Positions 54,725 through 61,613 of a DNA stretch of 64,000 bases are shown here, piece by piece (position 1 is the first letter of the stretch; the number at the start of each line of letters is the position of its first letter). Under the pieces are notes generated by a model. The model worked only from the letters and a program-made list of their open reading frames with translations, ran no database searches and was not told the origin of the DNA. The translations under genes were made by a program, and so were the position numbers. Source of the stretch: DATMER01 sp035556715 (GTDB lineage Bacteria; Acidobacteriota; Thermoanaerobaculia; Multivoradales; UBA5704); the NCBI GenBank assembly GCA_035556715.1, contig DATMER010000094.1, positions 1-64,000 of the forward strand, given 5' to 3'.

Positions 54725-55852
54725 TCACCACCCCCGGGCGAACGGGAGACCGGGATCGATCTGGTGGCGGCGGGGCCGCCGCGGCGGCGTGCGCGGCGGG
54801 GCGGCGGGGCGCGAGCGGATCTCGACGGTGCCGACGCGGATGGAGACGCTCGGGGGCGCCTCCTCCGGGGCCGTGGGCCGCGGGGCGGCGGCCGCCTGGG
54901 GCCGCGGCGCGGGCTCCGCCGGGCGCTCCACCGGGCGGAGCGCCGGGACGGCTGCCGGGCTCTGCGTCGCCGGCTGCGGCTCGCGCGGGTGCCAGGCGTC
55001 CTCCCTGGCCGGGCGCTCCTCGCGCTCTGCCGGCGGCCGGCCTTGAGCCGGCCGCTCTGCCGGCTTGACGGTGACGGGAGCCTCCGCGACCGCGCCGGAC
55101 TGGCGCGCCGGGCCGGCTGCCGGCCGCGTCTCCGCGCGCCTCTGCGGCGGGGCGTCCGGCTGCGCTCTGGGCATCTCCCGTGCCGGAACCTCGACGGCCG
55201 GCGGGGGAGCAGCGGTGGGACGCGGCCGGGCTTCGCGGAGCGGACGGGCAGGGACCGGCCGGCTCGCTTCAGCGGCTGGAGCGTCCGCCTCGGCCTCGCC
55301 GCGCGGCTCCTTGTGCCGGCTCGCGACGGGCCGCGGGGTCTCCGCCCGGCGCAGAGGAGGCGCCGCTGCGGGCTCCGCCGGTGCCGGCATCTCGGGTGCC
55401 GGCCGCCGGTCCGGACCAGGCGGCGAAACGCGGGCCCGGGGCGGCGCCTGCGGCTCCTCGGGACGGGGCGCCTCCGGCCGGGTCTCCCGGGGCAACGGCG
55501 GAACGGCGGGGGAGAGCTCCGGCAGCCGCTCTCCTCCCCGCGCCGCGAGCGGGGGGGCCTGCCAGGACGGGGTCCGCCGCACGGCGGGCTCCGCGGGTCT
55601 CCTGCCGGGGACCGCTTCGGGCCGCCCCTCCGCGACCGTCTGCGGCCGCGCCTCGGACTCCTCTCCCGCCGGCGCGCGTCCTTGGAGCAGCTTCACGGAC
55701 CCGTCCCCCGCGTCCTGCCGGGCTCCTTCCGGAGCGGAGAGAGGCGCCCCCGCGCGTTCCCCGCCCTCGGACCTGCCGTGGCGCTCGCCGCCGCCCGGCG
55801 CCGGACGCAGCGGCCCCGCGAGCAGGCGGGAGAGGCCGGCGCCCTCCTTCAC
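54725..55852 (-). CDS. Low-complexity Pro/Arg/Ala-rich eCIS protein
   Basis: 375 residues from GTG 55852. About 90% of the chain is disordered Pro, Ala, Arg and Glu sequence with no hydrophobic core. Only a ~15-residue strand near the end (SVSIRVGTVEIRSR) looks ordered, and it is followed by a basic tail ending FARGW. Short ordered pieces of the form hxIGxhExR recur in proteins at this place in eCIS loci. It may be a length-control or connector protein. The reading frame is kept open by real coding pressure, since neighbours overlap at both ends. Confidence 0.55.
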   Translation of the reverse strand: MKEGAGLSRLLAGPLRPAPGGGERHGRSEGGERAGAPLSAPEGARQDAGDGSVKLLQGRAPAGEESEARPQTVAEGRPEAVPGRRPAEPAVRRTPSWQAPPLAARGGERLPELSPAVPPLPRETRPEAPRPEEPQAPPRARVSPPGPDRRPAPEMPAPAEPAAAPPLRRAETPRPVASRHKEPRGEAEADAPAAEASRPVPARPLREARPRPTAAPPPAVEVPAREMPRAQPDAPPQRRAETRPAAGPARQSGAVAEAPVTVKPAERPAQGRPPAEREERPAREDAWHPREPQPATQSPAAVPALRPVERPAEPAPRPQAAAAPRPTAPEEAPPSVSIRVGTVEIRSRPAAPPRTPPRRPRRHQIDPGLPFARGW

Positions 55853-55853
55853 G

Positions 55854-56012
55854 TCAGCGCTCCCCCGCCAGGCTGCGCGCCAGCGCCCGGTCGCGATCCT
55901 CTTCCATGAGCTGCAGGTAGGCCCGGCGGCGGCGCAGCGCGAGCCCCAGGATCTGCCGCTCGCTCCAGTGATAGCGGAGCGCCAGCTCGTGGACCTCGCG
56001 CAGGAGCCTCAC
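55854..56012 (-). CDS. 52-aa tail assembly protein (DUF6760-like)
   Basis: The GTG at 56012 overlaps the previous stop. The peptide has LREVHELALRYHWSERQILGLALRRRRAYL, a helix with the HWSE and RRR pattern of small proteins next to tube genes. I believe these are listed as DUF6760, but that name is from memory. It is too short to be found by length filters. Spacing (GTGA before, one base after) supports it. Confidence 0.6.
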   Translation of the reverse strand: MRLLREVHELALRYHWSERQILGLALRRRRAYLQLMEEDRDRALARSLAGER

Positions 56013-56776
56013 CACCCGTCCCCTCCACTCGACAAAAAAAAACCGGCGGCGTCGAAAGGAGCGCCGAAGGCGTGGCCGCAGGCGTGGCAGCGGACCGCGA
56101 GCCCCAGGTCCAGATCGGGGACCGCGGCCTCCAGCGCCTCTTCGAGCGCCCGGCGCACGCGCATGGGGAGCGCGCGCACGGCGTCCTCCGGGAACGGGCC
56201 CTGCTCGTCGCCCAGCCGCAGCAGGACGCGGGCGAGGAGCCAGGTCCGGCGCTCGGCCATCGAGGACAGGCCGGCGTCGAGGAGATCCGCCTGGTCGCCG
56301 GCGTTGGGGAGGCGCAGCCCGGCCAGGCGGCCGTCGCCGAGCGGGCATTCGACCGTGTCCGGGATCTCGGCGTCGGCGGTCTCGATCCGCAGCTCGCCGA
56401 GGTCGAACTCCACCTCGTTGACCTCCGCGCAGCGCGGGCACGGCACCCGGGTGGAGATGGCGCTGCCCAGAGAACGTCGGCGGAGCTCGATCAGCAGCGC
56501 GTCGCGGCGGGCGACCGGCAGGGCGCGCACCGTCTCGCGCGCCGCCGCGGGGTCCCTGCCGGGCGGCACCAGGCAGCGCGCCAGGATCTCGTTGCAGAGC
56601 GCCGCGGTGTTGGAGTCCTCGAGGCGCGCCTCGAGGACCTCCTCCTCGTAGCCGGTCATCTCGCGCAGCGCGAGTTCGGGCGGCAGGCCGGCCGCGCCCG
56701 CCCGCTTCGGCGCGGGCGGCTCGGCGGCATGGAAGGGGCTGAGGACGCGCTCGCGGATCGATGGCGCCGGGCGCAT
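56009..56776 (-). CDS. Cys-pair baseplate/tail assembly protein
   Basis: 255 residues. After a disordered start, a helical domain (about 30-105) is followed by CPRC (about 112) and, near the end, CHAC (about 229), giving a possible four-Cys zinc site. Between them is a beta-rich region and a helical segment with AERRTWLLARVLLRLGDE. Proteins of this layout follow the tube gene in many eCIS and phage-like loci and resemble T4 baseplate-hub chaperones. Exact family not named. Confidence 0.5.
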   Translation of the reverse strand: MRPAPSIRERVLSPFHAAEPPAPKRAGAAGLPPELALREMTGYEEEVLEARLEDSNTAALCNEILARCLVPPGRDPAAARETVRALPVARRDALLIELRRRSLGSAISTRVPCPRCAEVNEVEFDLGELRIETADAEIPDTVECPLGDGRLAGLRLPNAGDQADLLDAGLSSMAERRTWLLARVLLRLGDEQGPFPEDAVRALPMRVRRALEEALEAAVPDLDLGLAVRCHACGHAFGAPFDAAGFFLSSGGDGW

Positions 56777-56780
56777 GGGA

Positions 56781-57281
56781 CTAGCTCTCCGCCGGCTCCT
56801 GGACGTCGCCGTCGATCTCGAAGCCTTCGTACTCCAGCTTCAGCATCTGGATGGCGACCGCGTTGGCGTTGGCGTCCATCTCGGGCAGCGCCTGGAACTC
56901 GCTCACCCAGGCGCGCTTGAGCTTGAATGCCATCACCTCGCCGCCCTGCAGGTTGAAGACGGAGACGATAACCTCCTTGCGGTAGTTCTTGAGCGAGACG
57001 CCGCCGTCCCCCTGTGGATGGTTCACCTGGTTCGCCCACTCCATGAACTGCGTGTCGTGGGTGAGCCCGGCCTCCAGGGTGATCGGCTCGCACTTGGTGC
57101 GCCCGGGGAGCTTGCGCACGATCGACGGGCCTCCCGCCTCGCGCCACTCGATGACCTCGGTGGTGCGCTTGAGCGCCGACATCTTGGAGAGGCCGGCGAC
57201 GGGGCGGTTGTCCCACTTGACCCTGAACTTGAAGTTCTTGTAGGGGTCGATGCGGTGGCTGTTGGTCGAGAACTGGGCCAT
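56781..57281 (-). CDS. Inner tube protein (gp19/Hcp-like)
   Basis: 166 residues. FKFRVKWDNRPVAGLSKMSAL, then GRTKCEPITLEAGLTHDTQFMEWANQV and KRAWVSEFQALPEMDANANAVAIQMLKLEYEGFE make the classic T4 gp19-like tail tube family of eCIS. The tube encloses the cargo and is driven through the target membrane. Encoded 34 bases after the sheath gene. Confidence 0.9.
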   Translation of the reverse strand: MAQFSTNSHRIDPYKNFKFRVKWDNRPVAGLSKMSALKRTTEVIEWREAGGPSIVRKLPGRTKCEPITLEAGLTHDTQFMEWANQVNHPQGDGGVSLKNYRKEVIVSVFNLQGGEVMAFKLKRAWVSEFQALPEMDANANAVAIQMLKLEYEGFEIDGDVQEPAES

Positions 57282-57315
57282 GTCGGGCTCCTATGGAGGC
57301 AGCGCAGCCTCTGCG

Positions 57316-58965
57316 CTAGCTTCCCTGCTGGTTCACCTTCTGGCTGAGCTTCACCACCACGAACTCCGCCGGCCGCAGCGGCGCGAAGCCGACGAGGATG
57401 TTGACGATGCCGGCGGCGCGGTCGATCTCGGTCGTGGTCTCGGCGTCGCACTTGACGAAGTAGCCCTCGCGCGAGGTCGTGCCGAAGAAGGCGCCGTTCC
57501 TGAACTGGGTCTCCATGAAAGCGCCGACCGTCGCCCGCAGGCTGGCCCAGAGGTCCGTGCCGTTGGGCTCGAACACCGCCCACTGGATCCCCTCGTAGAT
57601 GCTCTTGCGCAGGAAGATCGCCGTGCGGCGCACCGGCACGTAGCGCCACTCGCTGTTCGGCTGCCGGGTGCGCGTCCCCCAGACCGTCAGGCCGGCTGCC
57701 GGGATCTGGCGCAGCGCGTTGACCGCGTTCGGGTTCAGGTTGTCCTGGTGGGTGTCGAGCACGTTGAAGTCCAGCGCGCGGATGCCACCGATCACGGCGT
57801 CGACGCCGGCCGGCGCCTTCCACACGCCGCGCCGCGCGTCGGTGCGGGCGTAGAGGCCGGCGACGTGCCCGGCGGGCGGGATGACCACGGTCGGGTTGGC
57901 GCCGGCCCCCACCGGGTCGCTCACCATCACGTGCGGCCAGTAGACGGCGTTGTAGTTGCTCGCCGTGGTCTGCGTCGCGCCGCCGCTGCCGCGCGCGTGG
58001 TTGACCGCCTGGTCGACCGCGGTGCCGCCGGGGAAGCCCACGGTCAGGCGCGGCAGGTCGGCGACGAAGAAGAGGTCCTGGAGCGGGCGGGCGAGGACAT
58101 AGGTGATGAAGGCGTTGCCGTGGAGGACGTAGTCGTTGTCGCCAAAGGGGGCAGGATGGGTAGGCATCATGCGGTCGTTGACGGCCACGATGAGCGCCGC
58201 GTCGTTGATCTCGGCGAGGCGCTCGGCGAGCAGATCGACATAGCCGGGGGTGGTGGCGAGATCGAGGTCGCCACCGGTGCCGCCGGTGAGCAGCACGGTC
58301 GCGGCCAGGAGCTGCGCCTCGGTGGGCGGCGGCGGCGGCGCGAGCACCACGTCCGCGGCAGGCGCGGCGGCGAGCGGCGGCGTCTGCACCGTGCCGCGGA
58401 TGTAATTGCTCCGCCGCAGCACGTCGAGCACGAAGCTCTCGTCGGGCGGGTCGATCGAAAGGCGGTCCCAGTCCTCCACGAGCCGGGGGGTGGGGACGGC
58501 GGGCGGCATTACGGGCTCGGTATAGAAGACGGCGATGCGGAAGCGGTCGGGGTCGCCGTCGCTCGAGGCTGCGAAGGTCACCGAGACGCCGTTGCCCCAG
58601 ATGCCCGGCGAGGAGGCAGCGACGCCGAGCTCGTCGGGTGCCACTGCCGGGCGCGTCGCGGCGACGGCGATGTCGTAGTCGTTCATCGCCCGCAGCACGT
58701 AGGCCTGGCCGCCGCCGTTGTCGAAGAAGCCGGCGACGGCGTGCGGCATCAGGAGCGGCGCCGGCGCGGGCACGGCGCCGCGGAGGCGGAGAAAGCCGCC
58801 GAAGATCCGCTCGTACTCGCTCTTGCCGCGGATTCGTGTGGGGCCGATCGGCCCGCGCTCGGTCTCGCCGACGAAGATCGTGGTGCTGGTGGGAGCGCCT
58901 TCGATCGAGCGGGAGCCGCTCGGGATCTCCTGCACGTAGACGCCGGGGTGGAGCAGAGAGCTCAT
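57316..58965 (-). CDS. Contractile sheath protein
   Basis: 549 residues from ATG 58965, chosen because AGGAAGG lies five bases upstream; GTG 58971 is an alternative. The N-terminus LHPGVYVQEIPSGSRSIEG and the first domain GTETERGP-like stretch are characteristic. The C-terminus has GLTVWGTRTR, WRYVPVRRTAIFLRKSIYEGIQWAVFEPN and a final NILVGFAPLRPAEFVVVKL, the interlocking strand region. Only one sheath paralogue is present, unlike Afp, which has three. Confidence 0.9.
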   Translation of the reverse strand: MSSLLHPGVYVQEIPSGSRSIEGAPTSTTIFVGETERGPIGPTRIRGKSEYERIFGGFLRLRGAVPAPAPLLMPHAVAGFFDNGGGQAYVLRAMNDYDIAVAATRPAVAPDELGVAASSPGIWGNGVSVTFAASSDGDPDRFRIAVFYTEPVMPPAVPTPRLVEDWDRLSIDPPDESFVLDVLRRSNYIRGTVQTPPLAAAPAADVVLAPPPPPTEAQLLAATVLLTGGTGGDLDLATTPGYVDLLAERLAEINDAALIVAVNDRMMPTHPAPFGDNDYVLHGNAFITYVLARPLQDLFFVADLPRLTVGFPGGTAVDQAVNHARGSGGATQTTASNYNAVYWPHVMVSDPVGAGANPTVVIPPAGHVAGLYARTDARRGVWKAPAGVDAVIGGIRALDFNVLDTHQDNLNPNAVNALRQIPAAGLTVWGTRTRQPNSEWRYVPVRRTAIFLRKSIYEGIQWAVFEPNGTDLWASLRATVGAFMETQFRNGAFFGTTSREGYFVKCDAETTTEIDRAAGIVNILVGFAPLRPAEFVVVKLSQKVNQQGS

Positions 58966-58981
58966 GATCACCTTCCTCTCG

Positions 58982-59326
58982 TCAGGTTCGCGGAGGCCGG
59001 GCCGCCGCCCGGATCGTGTCGAGGAGTTGCTCGATGCCCACGTCGGGGAGGCAGACGACCGCCCTCCTGCCGTCGCCGAGAAGGCTCACGGCGATTACCG
59101 AGGGGCACCGCGCGAGGAGCTGCCTGAAGGATGCCGGGAGGTCGCTCTCCGCGAGCTCGAAGATCACCACGTCGGCCCCGGCCTCGGCCGCGGCTTCCGG
59201 CAGGCGCTCCGGCTGAGCGTCGCTCGTCAGCGCCGCCAGCCCGGAGCGCGACGCCGCTGCGAGGATGATCAGCTCGCGCAGGAGCGATCGCGGCAGGCCG
59301 GCGATCAGCACGCGCAGTGGCATCAT
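58982..59326 (-). CDS. Pseudo-receiver domain protein
   Basis: 114 residues with the alternating strand-helix pattern of a response-regulator receiver (LRVLIAG, ADVVIFELAES, VIAVSLLGDG). The phosphorylated Asp is replaced by Glu57, and the N-terminal acidic pair is absent. It cannot be phosphorylated in the usual way and may mimic the active state. No output domain. It lies 16 bases before the sheath gene and after the LuxR-type regulator, so a role in eCIS control is likely. Confidence 0.6.
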   Translation of the reverse strand: MMPLRVLIAGLPRSLLRELIILAAASRSGLAALTSDAQPERLPEAAAEAGADVVIFELAESDLPASFRQLLARCPSVIAVSLLGDGRRAVVCLPDVGIEQLLDTIRAAARPPRT

Positions 59327-59460
59327 CGCGGGCTGCCGATCGGGCTTGGGGTGGACACGTGGTTTGCGTCATCGAAGTGGGAGCGTCCGGTACGGGAGCC
59401 ATGCTGACAGCGCTCCCGCCGCGGGGGAATGTGCCTTCGGATCGGAAAGGGATCAGTCCT

Positions 59461-59507
59461 GGAGATAGATCCTGGCCGCGGCCGCGGGGACCCGTGGATC
59501 TAGATCC
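59461..59507. promoter_or_regulatory. Pair of related 12-bp palindromic sites
   Basis: GGAGATAGATCC (59461-59472) and the perfect palindrome GGATCTAGATCC (59496-59507) are 35 bases apart, upstream of the pseudo-receiver gene on the minus strand. They could be operator sites for the LuxR-type regulator encoded next to them. The rest of 59327-59563 shows no gene. Confidence 0.3.
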
Positions 59508-59563
59508 TCCGGCTCAAGGCGCAGCTCTCGCGCCCCGGGATACCCGAGGGGTGGGACGGTCTG

Positions 59564-60214
59564 CTACAGCCGGGCGCGGATGGAGCGGAGCACGGCGGCC
59601 GCTTGGGCGCGGCGGCGGACCTGCAGCTTTTCGAGGATGTTGTGGACGTGGTTCTTGACCGTCGAGACCTCGATGACCAGCGCGCGCGCGATCTCCTTGT
59701 TGGAGAGGCCGCTGTCGATCATCTCGACGATCTGGCGCTGGCGCGGCGTCAGCTCGACATGCGGCCGCGGCGCGGACCAAGCTGTCTGCCGCGAGCCCGC
59801 GAGGGCGCGGACGCGGCGCATCAGGCAGTGCGCCATGCGCGGCGAGCAGCGCATCTCGCCGCGCACGGAGTCGCGCACCGCGGCGACCAGCTCCTCGACC
59901 GAGGCCTCGCGCGGCACGAACCCGGCCGCTCCGGCCTCGGCGCAGGCGAGGACCCGTGTCTCCGACTCCGCCAGGGCGAGGGCCAGGATCGAGGTCTGCG
60001 GCCGCTTTTCGGCCACCGCCGTCATCGTCCGCAACGCCTCGGGCAGGGTCATGTCCAGGAGCAGGACGGCGGGTTGAAGCTCACCGGCGCGCTCCATCGT
60101 CTCCGGACAGGAGCTGGCCGTGCCCACCACCTCGAGATCCTCGTAACGGCCCAGCATCTCGGCCAAGCCTTCCCGGTAGAGGCGAATTCCGGTGGCGATG
60201 AGGATACGAATCAC
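59564..60214 (-). CDS. NarL/LuxR-type response regulator, atypical receiver
   Basis: 216 residues. The receiver has Asp54 in VLLLDMTLP, but the usual acidic pair after the first strand is replaced by Ala-Thr-Gly (ILIATGIRL), and the conserved Lys appears as Arg (GFVPREAS). The C-terminus is a LuxR/GerE HTH (LTPRQRQIVEMIDSGLSNKEIARAL, STVKNHVHNILEKLQV). With the acidic pair missing, Mg2+-dependent phosphorylation is doubtful, so activity may depend on protein level or partner binding. It heads the eCIS locus and is the best candidate regulator. Confidence 0.85.
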   Translation of the reverse strand: MIRILIATGIRLYREGLAEMLGRYEDLEVVGTASSCPETMERAGELQPAVLLLDMTLPEALRTMTAVAEKRPQTSILALALAESETRVLACAEAGAAGFVPREASVEELVAAVRDSVRGEMRCSPRMAHCLMRRVRALAGSRQTAWSAPRPHVELTPRQRQIVEMIDSGLSNKEIARALVIEVSTVKNHVHNILEKLQVRRRAQAAAVLRSIRARL

Positions 60215-60634
60215 GGCATAACTCCGCTCGCTACGAGAAGTGCCATCTTCCTTTTGGCGTTCATCTCCCCTGAGTCGTTACAGGCCGCAGTCCCGCTTGC
60301 CTGTCCCCGGGCGAGGTTCTCTCGCGCCAATAAATTTAAATCATAACGGAAGACTTTCATGAATCAACCATGATCGGCCCATCACTCATGGATCATCTCC
60401 GGCATTCAAGACTTTCAGCTCGAATCGGTGGGTCGCCTTCGCCTCGGAATCCTCAAGCCGCAACCTCCTGGCGCCTAAAGGAGTTCAGACGCCGCAAGAA
60501 TTTCTCCAAGCGCGCGAAGGCCGAGAGGGCGGCAGACGTGTAGCAGTGCTCGAACCAGTGGCACCGGGATCTACCAGCCTTCTTCTCTTAGTGCCTGCCC
60601 GCTGTCTCTTCCTCCGATGCCGTAGAATCGTGGA
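60215..60634. other. AT-rich upstream region of the eCIS regulator
   Basis: No gene is supported here. Bases 60333-60370 (AATAAATTTAAATCATAAC and flanks) are far more AT-rich than the rest of the window and lie 120-150 bases upstream of the regulator start. They probably hold its promoter, with TTATGATTT on the minus strand as a -10-like element. Such islands also attract H-NS-like silencers. Confidence 0.4.
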
Positions 60635-60884
60635 TTGGAGATCCGCTTTTACGTTGATCCGGAATGGGAGCCCCACATCTATAGCCCAACGTGAGCGAGG
60701 AGGAGGTGGAGGACGTGCTCCGTCGGCCGGGGGAGGACCGTCTCGGAGAAAATGGTGCCCGGATTGCCGTAGGGCAGACGGAGACCGGACGCACTTGAGG
60801 GTCGTCTATGTTCCCGACCCGATTCCCCAGAGCATGTTCGTCATAACAGCGGATGATCTAGTCTGCAAGCCGCTGGCGGCCTAC
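60635..60884 (+). pseudogene. Decayed BrnT/DUF4258-like toxin
   Basis: Three frames joined in order read EIRFYVDPEWEPHIYSP, then NVSEEEVEDVLRRPGEDRL...GQTETGRT, then LRVVYVPDPIPQSMFVITAD and KPLAAY. Together they make a nearly complete small toxin of the DUF4258/BrnT-like kind as I recall it. Two frameshifts (near 60692 and 60795) and stop codons break it. An antitoxin remnant follows, so this is a dead toxin-antitoxin module. Confidence 0.45.
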
Positions 60885-60903
60885 TCCGCCGAAGGACGCG
60901 AAA

Positions 60904-61091
60904 GTGAAGCAGGGCAGATTTTCCTCGGCCGGGACGAGGAGCGGGTCCTGGCTCACTATGAAGAGCAGACCGAGGCTGATGCGGTCGCCGAGGATGAAGC
61001 CGCCCTCGACGACCAGACCCAGACGGTCATGAAGATCCCCACCGAGCTCGTGCTGGCAGTCCGGGAACTCATTGCCCATTATAGGCGCTGA
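60904..61091 (+). pseudogene. Decayed antitoxin of the same module
   Basis: A GTG at 60904 starts MKQGRFSSAG. A frame change is then needed to continue RDEERVLAHYEEQTEAD, AVAEDEAALDDQTQTVMK and IPTELVLAVRELIAHYRR, a pattern typical of small acidic antitoxins. The second frame also runs upstream in-frame from 60834. The end overlaps the recombinase remnant on the opposite strand. A related scrap lies at 23881-23985. Confidence 0.4.
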
Positions 61092-61189
61092 TGAATCTCT
61101 GCCCCGGCCAGCGGGCCCCAGGCCAGAACCTCGCGCAGCCAAGCGATGACGGAGTTCCAATTCACACGGAGTTGCTCTACCAGCGTTCT
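61079..61189 (-). pseudogene. Serine recombinase C-terminal remnant
   Basis: Reads RTLVEQLRVNWNSVIAWLRE, then VLAWGPLAGAEIHQRL and stop. This closely matches the last ~33 residues of the recombinase ending at 24706 (RLVDQLRLGWKSVIAWLRAV and NAWSQPAGAESH), and the DNA is also similar. Everything upstream of this piece is lost. A second copy of the same element family was therefore once here. Confidence 0.7.
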
Positions 61190-61339
61190 CCTCCCACCTC
61201 TTCCGAGCCGAACCCCACCCCCGTCACAGGAAGCCCTGATTCTCTCTGAGACGGCCTGATCTGCGCTTCTAGCTGGTACCTCCTGCAGCCGAGCGGTAAC
61301 ACCGTCTTGCGGTATGATTTACCGTTAGGCATACTGGAC

Positions 61340-61500
61340 ATGCCGCGCAGGACGCGTGATTACGCGCTTCAAGCCTCAATGGACTCCGTCAAGCAAGGCA
61401 AGGGCGCTCACGCCTGGTTCTTCTTCGAGGCTCCAGTGGCGGCCAACCTCGCCCGCAATAGGGTCCTATCTCCTCATGGAGACCATGTCCCGGCGGCGAG
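61340..61500 (+). pseudogene. TOTE-type primase fragment
   Basis: GKGAHAWFFFEAPVAANLAR, followed after a frame change by IGSYLLMETMSRR, resembles the archaeo-eukaryotic primase domain of TOTE conflict proteins (pattern GNGAHxWxFFxxPxxAxxAR, then GSxLLxxxM). Only ~50 residues remain and no helicase or nuclease part is seen. A further frame ending at 61617 (AEEIRERTVEYDEEALRCL...) overlaps the oxygenase start and could be another scrap. Confidence 0.45.
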
Positions 61501-61613
61501 GCGCCGGTCGCCTGGGCGGAGGAGATCCGGGAGCGGACTGTGGAGTATGACGAGGAGGCACTTCGTTGTCTTGCAGAGAGGAAGGAGCTCATGCACTTGC
61601 GAGAACGTGCCCG

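Noticed and set aside
29628..60214. Ordinary contractile-tail prophage
   Set aside because: No capsid, portal, terminase, lysis or phage replication genes. The AAA+ ATPase and DUF4255 cap point to an eCIS.
29628..60214. Type VI secretion system
   Set aside because: No TssJLM membrane complex, ClpV, TssK or split TssB/C sheath; a single large sheath protein is present.
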